From Streptomyces flavofungini (GTDB taxonomy: Bacteria > Actinomycetota > Actinomycetes > Streptomycetales > Streptomycetaceae), in NCBI RefSeq assembly GCF_014650815.1, contig NZ_BMVR01000005.1, forward strand, positions 434,001-498,000: DNA of 64,000 nucleotides, in the 5' to 3' direction. Shown one piece after another: positions 1 to 8,849 of the stretch. Under the pieces are notes generated by a model. That model was not told the DNA's origin and made no database searches. It was given only the letters and a program-made list of their open reading frames with translations. The translations under genes and the position numbers were made by a program. Position 1 is the stretch's first letter, and the number at the start of each line of letters is the position of its first letter.

Positions 1-114
1 GCAGAGCACCTGGGAAGGTGTGCCGTCCACCACAGGCCCGGCCCCCGGGCCCGGACCTTCAGGACCACCGGTCCCTGACGGACCGACCAGTGACAACCAC
101 GCAAGGGAGCACGC
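1..114. other. hrdD upstream region
   Basis: Leader of the sigma-factor gene. It holds GGACC (62-66), GGTCC (70-74) and GGACC (80-84), which form two overlapping inverted repeats, and a GGGAG ribosome site a few bases before the ATG at 115. I could not place a convincing -35/-10 pair. A GGGAAG at 12-17 is only weakly like a SigR -35, and I see no matching -10. Confidence 0.4.
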
Positions 115-1143
115 ATGGCAACCCGTGCCGTCGCCCGTCGTAAGTCCGCCACCACCGGCAGGACCGACGCGGCACGCAGTGTTCGCGCCGTAGGCGGCGA
201 GATCGCCGACCGCGACCTGGTCGGCATGTATCTCGACGAGATCGCACGCACCCCCCTGCTCGACGCCGCCAAGGAGGTCGAGCTGTCCCAGATCATCGAG
301 GCAGGCGTCTATGCCCGGCAGATACTGGACGGTGTGGTGGGGCGCGGCACCGAGGAGGGCGATCTGGAAGCCTCCGCCGTGACCGCGTCGCGCGCGGAGC
401 TCGAAGCCCTCGTCGCCGACGGCGACCGCGCCAAGGACGTCTTCATCCGCTCGAACCTCCGCCTGGTGGTGGCCGTGGCCCGGCGCTATCCGCGCAGCGG
501 CCTGCCCCTCCTCGACCTCATCCAGGAGGGCAACGCGGGCCTGGTCCGCGCCGTCGAGAAGTTCGACTACGCCAAGGGCTTCAAGTTCTCCACGTACGCG
601 ACCTGGTGGATCCGCCAGGCCATCACCCGCTCCATAGCCGACCAGTCGCGCACCATCCGGCTGCCCGTGCACCTGGTGGAGGAGCTGGGCCGGATCCGGC
701 GCGTGCAGCGCGAGTTCAACCGCGAGCACGGCCGCGAGCCGGAGCCCGCGGAGATCGCCGCCGAGCTGGCGTCCACGCCCGAGCGCGTGGTCGACGTGCT
801 CGACTGGGCCCGCGACCCGGTCTCGCTGAACATGCCGGTGGACGACGAGGGCGACACCCAGTTCGGTGACCTCCTGGAGGACACCTCCGCCGTCTCCCCC
901 GAGCAGTCCGTCCTCACGCTGCTGCGCAGCGAGGAGCTGGACGACCTCATCGGCCGCCTCGACCAGCGCACTGCCTCCATCATCAAGATGCGGTACGGCA
1001 TCGTGGACGGCCGGGAGCGGACGCTGACGGAGGTCGGCAAGGAGCACGGGCTGACGCGCGAGCGCATCCGGCAGATCGAGAAGCACGCGCTGATGGAGCT
1101 GAAGAAGCTGGCCCGGGACACCGGGTTCGACGCGGCGGCCTGA
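115..1143 (+). CDS. hrdD: RNA polymerase principal-like sigma factor HrdD
   Basis: A 342-residue group-2 sigma-70 protein that directs core RNA polymerase to vegetative-type promoters. Region 1.2 (DLVGMYLDEIARTPLL, about 35-50) is followed by region 2 with the core-binding and -10 helices (DLIQEGNAGLV and FSTYATWWIRQAI, about 132-170), region 3, and the region 4 helix-turn-helix near the C-terminus (RERIRQIEKHAL). It lacks the long acidic N-terminus of HrdB, which fits the dispensable Hrd paralogues. The N-terminal MATRAVARR and the adjacent WYL regulator, DHA2 exporter and fructose operon match my recollection of the S. coelicolor hrdD (SCO3202) neighbourhood. HrdA or HrdC are less likely alternatives. 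GGGAG precedes the start. Confidence 0.85.
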   Translation: MATRAVARRKSATTGRTDAARSVRAVGGEIADRDLVGMYLDEIARTPLLDAAKEVELSQIIEAGVYARQILDGVVGRGTEEGDLEASAVTASRAELEALVADGDRAKDVFIRSNLRLVVAVARRYPRSGLPLLDLIQEGNAGLVRAVEKFDYAKGFKFSTYATWWIRQAITRSIADQSRTIRLPVHLVEELGRIRRVQREFNREHGREPEPAEIAAELASTPERVVDVLDWARDPVSLNMPVDDEGDTQFGDLLEDTSAVSPEQSVLTLLRSEELDDLIGRLDQRTASIIKMRYGIVDGRERTLTEVGKEHGLTRERIRQIEKHALMELKKLARDTGFDAAA

Positions 1144-1290
1144 GGCCGGCCGGGCGGGCAGGGGGGCTTCGTCCCCCCTGGGCCCCGGCTGTCGGCGGTC
1201 CGTTCCCGGTGGTGCCGGTTCCCGATATCGGCGCTTCGCACCTCGTCCTCAATCGCCGGACGGGCTGGGTCGGCCCCCGGACGGGCTGGA
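1144..1290. repeat. Intergenic repeat element, copy 1
   Basis: Between the convergent ends of hrdD and the WYL regulator. A G-rich/C-rich hairpin at about 1160-1185 (GGGGGGCTTCGTCCCCCC) is followed by CTGTCGGCG. At 1230-1266 comes a block containing CCTCGTCCTCAATC, GCCGG and ACGGGCT. The same block occurs inverted at 56137-56175 and in disrupted form at 57757-57823, so it is a dispersed repeat. The G-rich hairpin could terminate both genes. Confidence 0.65.
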
Positions 1291-2265
1291 TCAGTCGCTG
1301 GCTGCCGCGCTGAGGCGGCGGCCCAACTCGCGTACGCGGTCGCGTAGTTCCTCGGGGCCGTGCGCGACGAAATCGCACTCCACCCAGATGAGCCGCGCCG
1401 CCACCCACTCCACGGGTTCGGTCACCGTCGCCCGCAGGCGGCAGCGGTCGGGGGCGACGGCGACCAACTCGCCGAGGGACGCGGGGAGGCGGCCGCCGAC
1501 CTTGTCCGCCGAGGCGTGGAACTCCACATCGACCTCGTACGCGGCGGACTCCTGCCGCCGTGCGAGGACACTGCGCCGTACGTACGCGTCCGCGCTCCCG
1601 CCCGGCAGCATCCGCTCGGCGAACCGCACCCCCGTCGCGAACGGATCCGACACCCGGTCCACCCGGAACGTCCGCCAGTCCTGCCGCTCCAGGTCGTACG
1701 CGACCAGATACCAGCGCCGCCCCGTCGACACGAGCCGGTGCGGCTCGGTCAGGCGCCGCGACGGCGTCCCGTCCTTCGCCTCGTACGCGAACCGCAACTG
1801 CTCGTGCGCGGCCGTCGCCGACGCCATCACCGTCAGCGTCTCCGGCGCGATCCGCACACCGTCCCCGGTGGCCAGCGACATCGTCGCGGCGCCGAGCGCG
1901 GACACCCGGTGCCGAAGCCGCGACGGCAGCACCTGCTCCAGCTTGGCAAGGGCCCGCACCGACGCCTCCTCGACGCCGTCCACGGCGTGCCCGGCCCCGG
2001 CCCGCAGGCCCACCGCGATGGCCACCGCCTCCTCGTCGTCGAGGACGAGCGGCGGCATCGCCTTCCCCGCGACCAGGCGGTAGCCCCCGCTCGCGCCCTG
2101 CGTCGCCTGCACCGGATAACCCAGCTCCCGCAGCCGGTCGACGTCCCGCCGCACCGTGCGCCGGCTGACGCTCAGCCGGTCGGCCAGCTCACCGCCCGGC
2201 CACTCGCGCGGCGTCTGCAGCAAGGAGAGGAGCTGGAGCAGCCGTGCCGGTGTGTCCGTACTCAT
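1291..2265 (-). CDS. HTH/WYL-domain transcriptional regulator (YafY type)
   Basis: A 324-residue regulator. The N-terminal winged helix-turn-helix (about 8-60: RLLQLLSLLQ, LADRLSVSRRTVRRDVDRL) is followed by a WYL-type ligand-binding domain (about 130-240, with RRWYLVAYDLERQDWRTFRVDR) and a C-terminal extension. Such proteins bind DNA as dimers and respond to small ligands. It is divergent from the DHA2 exporter at 2422, so regulation of that exporter and of itself from the shared 2266-2421 region is the natural inference. The ligand is unknown. Confidence 0.85.
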   Translation of the reverse strand: MSTDTPARLLQLLSLLQTPREWPGGELADRLSVSRRTVRRDVDRLRELGYPVQATQGASGGYRLVAGKAMPPLVLDDEEAVAIAVGLRAGAGHAVDGVEEASVRALAKLEQVLPSRLRHRVSALGAATMSLATGDGVRIAPETLTVMASATAAHEQLRFAYEAKDGTPSRRLTEPHRLVSTGRRWYLVAYDLERQDWRTFRVDRVSDPFATGVRFAERMLPGGSADAYVRRSVLARRQESAAYEVDVEFHASADKVGGRLPASLGELVAVAPDRCRLRATVTEPVEWVAARLIWVECDFVAHGPEELRDRVRELGRRLSAAASD

Positions 2266-2421
2266 GAAGGGCCTCCCGCGACCGTGGTGCCGAACCCGAA
2301 TCTGCGCCGAACCGGGCCGCGTCCGGGCCTGACCCCGATCCCGTACCCGATCTCGAACCTGATCCCAGGATCCCGCATATCTAGGACATGACCTGACCTA
2401 TATGACCCCTAGCCTTACGGC
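2266..2421. promoter_or_regulatory. Divergent promoter region, WYL regulator / DHA2 exporter
   Basis: An A+T-richer patch at about 2377-2415 holds TAGG and CCTA half-sites about 25 bp apart, with ATGACC repeated between them. This would suit an operator for the adjacent WYL regulator overlapping the exporter promoter. The assignment is by position and symmetry only. Confidence 0.35.
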
Positions 2422-3990
2422 ATGACTTCTTCCAGCAGCACCTCTACGTCACCGGGGCTCCAGCCCACGACAGCGGGGTCCCCGACGGACCGGCGCCGCT
2501 GGTTCGCCCTCGCGATCGTCATGACGGCCGCGTTCATGGACCTGGTGGACGTGACGATCGTGAACATCGCGATCCCGGCCATCCAGCGGGACGAGGGCGC
2601 CTCGTTCAGCCACATCCAGTGGATCACCGCCGGGTACGCGCTCGCGCTCGGCGCGGGCCTGATCACCGGCGGGCGGCTCGGCGACATCTACGGCCGCAAG
2701 AAGATATTCCTCATCGGCATCACCGGCTTCACCGTCGCCTCCGCGCTCTGCGGCTTCGCCGCCAACCCGGACATGCTGGTGGCGTCCCGCATCCTGCAGG
2801 GCGGAATGGCCGCGCTGATGGTGCCGCAGGTCCTCTCGATCGTGCACGCCACCTTCCCGGCGCACGAGCGCGGCAAGGTCTTCGGCATGTTCGGCATGGT
2901 CGTCGGCCTCGGCGCGGTCTCCGGGCCGCTGCTCGGCGCGCTCCTGACGGAGTGGAACCTCTTCGGCCTCGAATGGCGCCCGATCTTCCTCATCAACCTG
3001 CCCGTCGGCATCGCGGGCCTGCTCCTCGGCCGCAAGTTCATCGAGGAGTCCAAGGCGCCCAAGGCCCTCAAGCTGGACCTGGTCGGCGTCGTCCTGGTCA
3101 CGGCGGGCGCGCTCATGCTGCTCTACCCGCTGACGCGCGGCCGTGAGCTGGACTGGCCGGTCTGGGGGTACGTGATGATGGCGGGTGCGCTCGTCGTCTT
3201 CGGCGCCCTCGTGGCGTACGAGAAGCGCAAGACCGCGAAGGACGGTTCGCCGCTCATCGAGCTCTCGCTGTTCAAGGTGAAGAGCTTCGCCGGAGGCATC
3301 GCCGTGCAGACCGTGTTCGGCGTCACGCTCGGCATCTTCTTCCTGGTCTGGACGATGTACATGCAGGTCGGCCTCGGCTGGAGCGCGCTGCGCGCCGGTG
3401 TCACGGGAGTGCCCTTCTCCATCGCGGTGTCCGTCGCGGCCGGGCTCTCCGTGCAGCAACTGGTGCCGAGGTTCGGCCGCAAGGTCCTTCAGGCGGGCGC
3501 GCTGACCATGGCCGCGGGTGTCCTCATCTACATCTGGGAGGCCGACCGGTACGGCAGCGGCATCGCGTCCTGGCAGATGGCGCTTCCGCTGGTCGTCATG
3601 GGCCTCGGCATGGGCCTGATCGTGGCGCCCCTGACGGACGCGATCCTCTCCGAGGTGCCGCGCGAGCACGCCGGTTCGGCGTCCGGCCTCCTCAACACCG
3701 TCCAGCAGATGGGCAACGCGTTCGGCCTCGGCCTGGTGTCCGTCGTCTTCTACGGCGTCATCGACGAGAAGGTCACTCCGGACCGGATCCCGGCCGAGTT
3801 CGTCAACGGCTTCCAGCACGCGCTGTGGTGGGTCGCCGCGGTCCTCATCGCCATGTTCTTGCTGATGCTGACCCTCCCGAAGCGGCCGAAGCAGCACATC
3901 GAGGGCGCGGACTCGTCCGACGATGACGACTCGGCGGCCATGGTGGTGTCGAAGGAGCAGGAGCCCCGCGAGGCGGTTCTGACCCCCTGA
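2422..3990 (+). CDS. DHA2-family MFS drug exporter (EmrB/QacA type)
   Basis: A 522-residue integral membrane protein, the usual length for the 14-helix DHA2 family of proton-driven efflux pumps. Helix 1 carries FMDLVDVTIVNIAIPAI, close to the family pattern (L-D-x-T-x-V-N-V-A-x-P). The loop 2-3 motif GGRLGDIYGRKK follows at about residue 90, and motif C lies near GLGAVSGPLLGALL. The C-terminal tail is acidic and soluble (ADSSDDDD). It is transcribed away from the WYL regulator. The substrate cannot be told from the sequence. Confidence 0.9.
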   Translation: MTSSSSTSTSPGLQPTTAGSPTDRRRWFALAIVMTAAFMDLVDVTIVNIAIPAIQRDEGASFSHIQWITAGYALALGAGLITGGRLGDIYGRKKIFLIGITGFTVASALCGFAANPDMLVASRILQGGMAALMVPQVLSIVHATFPAHERGKVFGMFGMVVGLGAVSGPLLGALLTEWNLFGLEWRPIFLINLPVGIAGLLLGRKFIEESKAPKALKLDLVGVVLVTAGALMLLYPLTRGRELDWPVWGYVMMAGALVVFGALVAYEKRKTAKDGSPLIELSLFKVKSFAGGIAVQTVFGVTLGIFFLVWTMYMQVGLGWSALRAGVTGVPFSIAVSVAAGLSVQQLVPRFGRKVLQAGALTMAAGVLIYIWEADRYGSGIASWQMALPLVVMGLGMGLIVAPLTDAILSEVPREHAGSASGLLNTVQQMGNAFGLGLVSVVFYGVIDEKVTPDRIPAEFVNGFQHALWWVAAVLIAMFLLMLTLPKRPKQHIEGADSSDDDDSAAMVVSKEQEPREAVLTP

Positions 3991-4012
3991 CCCCTCGCCG
4001 CTGCGCAGCACC

Positions 4013-4045
4013 GAGCCCCACCCGCCTCCTTGGCGGGTGGGGCTC
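4013..4045 (+). terminator. Strong hairpin terminator after the DHA2 exporter
   Basis: A perfect 14-bp stem, GAGCCCCACCCGCC (4013-4026) with GGCGGGTGGGGCTC (4032-4045), encloses a 5-nt loop. It lies 23 bp past the exporter stop and ahead of the fructose operon, insulating the two units. Confidence 0.85.
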
Positions 4046-4118
4046 TGTCGTGCGCGGCCCCGGCCGCCGCCCGGTCGGGCCGCCGTCCGGTCGTGCTGCC
4101 GTCCCAGGGGCGAAGCCC

Positions 4119-4148
4119 GAATGTGCCCGCTGAATGTCCGTTCACATT
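4119..4148. promoter_or_regulatory. Candidate FruR operator
   Basis: GAATGT occurs at 4119-4124 and again at 4132-4137, and the second copy also forms an inverted repeat with ACATT (4144-4148). A possible -10, TACGAT, lies at 4170-4175. The position, about 75-100 bp before fruR, suits autoregulation by this DeoR-family repressor. DeoR-family operators are typically short repeats of this kind, but I know of no consensus to test it against. Confidence 0.4.
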
Positions 4149-4220
4149 TACTTCAAGGGGTCTGGGTCGTACGATCCAAGGGAACCCACACAATCGGGCA
4201 AAAGCAGGAGGCCCCCAGCC

Positions 4221-4982
4221 ATGTACGGTCCAGAACGCCAACAGGAAATCCTGCGGCTCGCCCGAGAGGGAGGCCGCGTGGACGTCCTCTCCCTCGCCAC
4301 CGAGTTCCAGGTGACCGCGGAAACCATCCGCCGCGACCTGAAGGCCCTGGACCGCGCGGGCCTGCTCCGCCGCGTGCACGGCGGCGCCATCCCGGCCGGC
4401 CGCCTGGACTTCGAACCGGACCTCGCGGAACGCGAGAGCACGGCAGCGGACGAGAAGGACCGCATCGCCCGAGCGGCCCTCGCCGAACTCCCCACCGAGG
4501 GCAGCGTCATCCTCGACGCGGGCTCCACGGTGGCCCGCCTGGCCGCGGCCCTGCCGCTGGAGGCGGAGCTGACGGCGGTCACCCACAGCCTCCCGACGGC
4601 GGCCCGCCTGGCCGACCACCCGGGCCTCCAGCTCCACCTGGTGGGCGGCCGGGTAAGACACCGCACGCGCGCGGCCGTGGACGCCTGGTCCCTGCGCGCC
4701 TACGGCGAGATCCGCGCGGACGTCCTCTTCCTCGCCGCCAACGGCTTCTCCGTCGAGCACGGCCTGACCACCCCCGACCTGGCCGAGGCGGCCGTGAAGC
4801 GCGCCGCCGTCGCCGCGGCCCGCCGGGTGGTCCTGCTGGCCGACTCGGCCAAGCACGGCCAGGAGCACTTCGCCCGCTTCGGCGACCTCGCGGACGTGGA
4901 CGTGCTGATCACGGACACGGGCCTGTCGCCGGCCGACGCGGCCGCGATCGAGAAGGCGGGCACGGAGGTGGTACGCGCATGA
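4221..4982 (+). CDS. fruR: DeoR-family regulator of fructose utilisation (FruR)
   Basis: A 253-residue DeoR repressor. The N-terminal HTH (RQQEILRLAREGGRVDVLSL then VTAETIRRDLKALDRAGLLRRVHGGA, residues 4-58) is followed by a sugar-phosphate sensor domain (DAGSTVARLAAALP, near 100). The ATG at 4221 is chosen over an in-frame ATG at 4134 because AGGAGG stands at 4206-4211. It is the first gene of fruR-fruK-fruA, and its stop overlaps an ATG (ATGA, 4979-4982). It probably represses the operon and is relieved by fructose 1-phosphate, the known inducer type of this family. Confidence 0.9.
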   Translation: MYGPERQQEILRLAREGGRVDVLSLATEFQVTAETIRRDLKALDRAGLLRRVHGGAIPAGRLDFEPDLAERESTAADEKDRIARAALAELPTEGSVILDAGSTVARLAAALPLEAELTAVTHSLPTAARLADHPGLQLHLVGGRVRHRTRAAVDAWSLRAYGEIRADVLFLAANGFSVEHGLTTPDLAEAAVKRAAVAAARRVVLLADSAKHGQEHFARFGDLADVDVLITDTGLSPADAAAIEKAGTEVVRA

Positions 4983-5569
4983 GGCCCTCCGACTCGGCAC
5001 CATCGCCCGCAGCGGAAGGCCCCACCTCCGCAGCCGCGCCAGGCCCTGCCTCCGTAGCCGCGCCAGGCCCTGCCTCCGTAGCCGCGCCAGGCCCTGCCTC
5101 CGTAGCCGCGCCAGGCCCTGCCTCCGTAGCCGCGCCAGGCCCTGCCTCCGTAGCCGCGCCCGGCCCTGCCTCCGTAGCCGCGCCCGGCCCTGCCTCCGTA
5201 GCCGCACCCGGCCCTGCCTCCGTAGCCGCGCCCGGCCCTGCCTCCGTAGCCGTACCAGGCCCTGCCTCCGTAGCCGCGCCCGGCCCTGCCTCCGTAGCCG
5301 CACCCGGCCCCACCTCCGCAGCCGCGCCAGGCCCCACCTCCGCAGCCGCACCCGGCCCTGCCTCCGCAGCCGTACCCGGCCCCGCCCCCGCAGCCGTACC
5401 CGGCCCCGCCCCCGCAGCAGCTCAAGGCTCCGTCTCCGCAGCCGCACCCGGCCCCGCAGCCGCACCCGGCCCCGCAGCCGCACCCGGCCCCGCAGCCGCA
5501 CCCGGCCCCGTAGCCGCGCCAGGCCCCGCCCCCGGCGCCACCCCCCAAGCACCCGAAGGCACCACCCGC
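4979..5569 (+). repeat. 24-bp coding minisatellite between fruR and fruK
   Basis: About eleven near-identical tandem copies of a 24-bp unit encode A-P-G-P-A-S-V-A. Diverged copies follow (PGPTSAAA, PGPAPAAV), then 18-bp units encoding A-P-G-P-A-A. The block is open in the fruK frame for all 197 codons from an ATG (4979) that overlaps the fruR stop. It would therefore be translated as an Ala/Pro/Gly/Ser-rich, probably disordered extension of FruK unless ribosomes restart at 5570. Unit lengths of 24 and 18 bp preserve the frame. Near-identity at the DNA level indicates recent expansion. Long opposite-strand ORFs here are by-products of the repeat. Confidence 0.85.
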
Positions 5570-6517
5570 ATGATCCTCACCATCACCCCCAACCCCTCCC
5601 TCGACCGCACCTACGAGGTCCCCGCCCTCGACCGGGGCGAGGTCATCCGCGCCACCGGCGAACGCATGGACCCCGGCGGCAAGGGCGTGAACGTCTCCCG
5701 CGCGGTCGCCGCCGCAGGCGTCCGCACCCTCGCCGTCCTCCCCCTCGGCGGCGCCCCCGGTGCCCTCGTCGCCACGCTCCTCGACGAGCAGGGCATCGAG
5801 GTCGCCCCCGTCCCCGTATCGGGCCAGACCCGCTCGAACATCTCCGTCGCCGAACCCGACGGCACCCTCACCAAGATCAACGCCCCCGGCCCCGAACTCA
5901 CCCCGGCCGAGCGCGCCACGCTGCTCGACGCCGTCGGCACCCACTCCGCGCACGCCGACTGGATCGCCTGCTGCGGCAGCCTCCCGCGCGGCCTCGCCCC
6001 CTCCTGGTACGCCGACCTGGTCGCCCGATGCCACGCCGCCGGCGCCCGGATCGCCCTCGACACCTCAGGACCGGCCCTCCTCGCCGCCCTCGCCGAACGC
6101 CCCGACGTCGTCAAGCCCAACGCCGAGGAGCTCGCCGGAGCCGTCGGCCGCCCTCTCGCCACGGTCGGCGACGCCGTGAAGGCCGCCGAGGAACTGCGCG
6201 AGCTGGGCGCCCGCGCGGTCCTCGCCAGCCTCGGCGCGGACGGCCAGCTCCTCGTCGACGACTCCGGTACGTACTTCGGCTCCGCCCAGGTCGATGCCGT
6301 ACGCAGCAACGTCGGCGCGGGCGACAGCTCCCTGGCCGGTTTCCTGATCGCGGGCGGTACCGGCCCCGCCGCCCTCGCCTCGGCCGTCGCCCACGGCGCC
6401 GCCGCCGTCCAACTCCCCGGCAGCGCGATGCCCACCCCGTCGGACCTGACCCCGGAGACGGTCACCGTCACCCGGGAAATCCCCCTGGACCGCCCCTTGA
6501 CGGAACCGGCCGCGTAA
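5570..6517 (+). CDS. fruK: 1-phosphofructokinase
   Basis: Phosphorylates fructose 1-phosphate to fructose 1,6-bisphosphate with ATP. The core has 315 residues, normal for the PfkB/ribokinase-like family: N-terminal ILTITPNPSLDRTY, GGKGVNVSRA (about 38-47) and the GAGDSSLAGF anion-hole/catalytic-Asp motif near residue 250. Two starts are possible. The ATG at 5570 gives the normal-length enzyme and has GAAGG about 10 nt upstream. The ATG at 4979, coupled to the fruR stop, reads through the whole repeat and gives a 512-residue protein. The core is annotated here. The product of fruA is its substrate. Confidence 0.9.
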   Translation: MILTITPNPSLDRTYEVPALDRGEVIRATGERMDPGGKGVNVSRAVAAAGVRTLAVLPLGGAPGALVATLLDEQGIEVAPVPVSGQTRSNISVAEPDGTLTKINAPGPELTPAERATLLDAVGTHSAHADWIACCGSLPRGLAPSWYADLVARCHAAGARIALDTSGPALLAALAERPDVVKPNAEELAGAVGRPLATVGDAVKAAEELRELGARAVLASLGADGQLLVDDSGTYFGSAQVDAVRSNVGAGDSSLAGFLIAGGTGPAALASAVAHGAAAVQLPGSAMPTPSDLTPETVTVTREIPLDRPLTEPAA

Positions 6518-6640
6518 CCCCGTCCACCGCACACCCCCCCGTCCCCACGCCCCACCCTCGTCACCACCCCCGTCCCCCCATCCTCACCCCGCCCTCACCC
6601 CTTCCCCATCCCGAGGGATACGCGTGCGAAGGAGCCCGCG
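6518..6640. other. fruK-fruA spacer
   Basis: A 123-bp, strongly C-rich, G-poor tract on the + strand with no clear hairpin. AAGGAG lies directly before the fruA ATG. I see no separate promoter, so fruA probably shares the fruR-fruK transcript. Confidence 0.4.
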
Positions 6641-8701
6641 ATGAGCAGTGAAATGATCACCGCCGACCTGGTCGACCTCGACCTCGACCGATCCGCCGAC
6701 ACCAAGGAGGCGGCGGCCCGCGCCCTCGCCACGCGCATGGTGACCCTCGGCCGCGTGACCGACCTCGACGGGTTCCTCGCCGATGTGGCGGCCCGCGAGG
6801 CCCAGATGCCGACCGGCCTCGACGGCGGCATCGGCATCCCGCACTGCCGCAGCGTCCACGTGACGGAACCCACCCTGGCGTTCGGCCGCTCGACCACCGG
6901 CATCGACTTCGGCGCCCCCGACGGCCCGGCGGACCTGATCTTCCTCATCGCGGCCCCCGCAGGCGCAGACGACGCCCACCTGACCATCCTGTCGTCACTG
7001 GCCCGCCAGTTGATGGACCCGGACTTCACCGCCGCGCTGCGGGCCGTCCCCGACGCGGAGTCGGCAGCAGCCCTGATCCGCGGCGACGAAGCCACCCCCG
7101 ACGCGGCGCCCACCGCGGCCGACGGCACCCCCGCTGCTCCCGTTCCCGCTGTGGGCACAGCCCCCGGTTCCGGCTCACTGGACTCCCACGCGGAGAAGTC
7201 GCCCCCGGCCCCGGCCCGGCCGTTCCGGATGGTCGCGGTCACCTCCTGCCCCACGGGCATCGCCCATACCTACATGGCAGCAGAGTCCCTGGAGAACGCG
7301 GCCCGCGCTGAGGGCGTGGAGCTGACCGTGGAAACCCAGGGCTCCGCAGGCTTCACCCGCCTCGCCCCCGAGGCAATCGAAGCCGCCGACGCAGTCGTCT
7401 TCGCCCACGACGTCCCCGTGCGGGACAAGGACCGCTTCGCGGGCAAGCCCACCGTCGACGTAGGCGTGAAGGCAGCCATCAACCGCCCCGCGGAACTCCT
7501 CGCCGAGGCAAGGCGAAAGGCGGCCCGAGGCGAGGTGACGACCCCCACCGCCCCGACCCCCGTCGACAACGCGGGCGACAGCACCGACAGTTACGGTACA
7601 AAGCTACGCAAGTGGCTGATGTCGGGTGTCAGCTACATGGTCCCCTTCGTGGCGGCCGGTGGCCTCCTCATAGCCCTGGGCTTCGCCATCGGCGGCTGGA
7701 AGATCGACAAGGCCCCATCCGTGGCGGACCACTTCATCTGGACGGACCACACCAGCTGGGCGGCCCTCCTCTTCCAGATCGGCGGCCTCGCCTTCGCCTT
7801 CCTGGTCCCGGTCCTGGCGGGCTACATCGCGTACGGCATGGCCGACCGCCCGGGCCTCGTACCGGGATTCGTAGGCGGCTCGGTGGCCGTCACGATCGAC
7901 GCGGGCTTCCTCGGCGGCCTGGCCGCGGGCCTGCTCGCGGGCGCGGTGGTCCTGGGGATCCAACGGGTCCGCATCCCGACGGTGCTGCGCGGCATCATGC
8001 CGGTGGTGGTGATCCCGCTGATCTCCGCGGCGGTCGTCGGCTTCCTGATGTTCCTCGTCGTGGGCAAGCCCATCGCCTCGCTGCAGCGCGCGCTGACGGA
8101 CTGGCTGGAGGGCCTGAGCGGCGCGAACGCGATCGTCCTCGGCATCGTCCTCGGCCTGATGATGTGCTTCGACCTCGGCGGCCCGCTCAACAAGGTGGCG
8201 TACGCCTTCGCGGTGGGCGGCCTCACCCACCCGACGGACGGCTCGCTGAAGGTGATGGCCGCGGTGATGGCGGCGGGCATGGTCCCGCCCCTCGCGATGG
8301 CTCTCGCGACCACCGTACGAGGGCGGCTCTTCACCAGGACCGAGCGGGAGAACGGCAAGGCGGCCTGGTTCCTCGGCGCCTCCTTCATCACGGAGGGCGC
8401 GATTCCGTTCGCCGCCGCCGACCCGCTGCGGGTCATCCCCGCGTCGATGGCGGGCGGCGCGGTCACCGGTGCCCTGTCGATGGCGTTCGGCTGCACGCTG
8501 CGCGCCCCGCACGGCGGCGTCTTCGTGGTCCCGCTGATCGGGCAGCCGCTGCTGTACCTGGTCGCGATCGCCGCGGGCATCTGTGTGTCGACCGTGGTGG
8601 TCGTCCTCCTGAAGGGGGCGCGCCGGACGGCGGACCCGGCCGGTGACGGCGGCACGGTGGCTGCGGCGGCGGACGAGGCCCGGGTGCCGGTGGCCGCCTG
8701 A
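6641..8701 (+). CDS. fruA: PTS fructose-specific EIIABC component
   Basis: Imports fructose with phosphorylation to fructose 1-phosphate. Its 686 residues carry three domains. EIIA (1-150) has the phospho-acceptor His68 in GGIGIPHC. An Ala/Pro linker leads to EIIB (about 195-295), with Cys203 in AVTSCPTGIAHTYMAAE. Membrane-embedded EIIC (about 320-670) starts at YGTKLRKWLMSGVSYMVPF. Domain order A-B-C is usual for actinobacterial FruA. AAGGAG precedes the ATG. HPr and EI are not in the window. Last gene of the operon, with a hairpin terminator after it. Confidence 0.95.
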   Translation: MSSEMITADLVDLDLDRSADTKEAAARALATRMVTLGRVTDLDGFLADVAAREAQMPTGLDGGIGIPHCRSVHVTEPTLAFGRSTTGIDFGAPDGPADLIFLIAAPAGADDAHLTILSSLARQLMDPDFTAALRAVPDAESAAALIRGDEATPDAAPTAADGTPAAPVPAVGTAPGSGSLDSHAEKSPPAPARPFRMVAVTSCPTGIAHTYMAAESLENAARAEGVELTVETQGSAGFTRLAPEAIEAADAVVFAHDVPVRDKDRFAGKPTVDVGVKAAINRPAELLAEARRKAARGEVTTPTAPTPVDNAGDSTDSYGTKLRKWLMSGVSYMVPFVAAGGLLIALGFAIGGWKIDKAPSVADHFIWTDHTSWAALLFQIGGLAFAFLVPVLAGYIAYGMADRPGLVPGFVGGSVAVTIDAGFLGGLAAGLLAGAVVLGIQRVRIPTVLRGIMPVVVIPLISAAVVGFLMFLVVGKPIASLQRALTDWLEGLSGANAIVLGIVLGLMMCFDLGGPLNKVAYAFAVGGLTHPTDGSLKVMAAVMAAGMVPPLAMALATTVRGRLFTRTERENGKAAWFLGASFITEGAIPFAAADPLRVIPASMAGGAVTGALSMAFGCTLRAPHGGVFVVPLIGQPLLYLVAIAAGICVSTVVVVLLKGARRTADPAGDGGTVAAAADEARVPVAA

Positions 8702-8732
8702 GCTGGCGCGGCGCGAGCGGGGTGTGAGCGGG

Positions 8733-8770
8733 GTGTGAAGGGCCTGTCCGTATCGGCGGGCCCTTCACAC
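8733..8770 (+). terminator. Terminator of the fructose operon
   Basis: GTGTGAAGGGCC (8733-8744) pairs exactly with GGCCCTTCACAC (8759-8770) around a 14-nt loop, 31 bp after the fruA stop. Confidence 0.75.
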
Positions 8771-8849
8771 GTTCCCGTACGCCCCACGCGTGGGCATACT
8801 GCTGGTACTGCGGTTCGAACCCGGGTACGGGCACCTGGCGGGGGCCAAT

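Noticed and set aside
1..114. SigR-type promoter for hrdD
   Set aside because: GGGAAG is present but no GTT at the right spacing, so it cannot be supported.
3750..5552. Long minus-strand ORF with Arg/Leu repeats, and other repetitive minus-strand ORFs over 4700-6034
   Set aside because: They are mirror readings of the fruK minisatellite and of fruR/fruK codons. No ribosome site or recognisable family.
5018..5569. CRISPR-like array
   Set aside because: The 24-bp units are head to tail without unique spacers and keep an open reading frame, so it is a coding minisatellite.
8805..8830. tRNA-like GGTTCGAACCC
   Set aside because: The T-loop-like sequence has no flanking stems or acceptor pairing.
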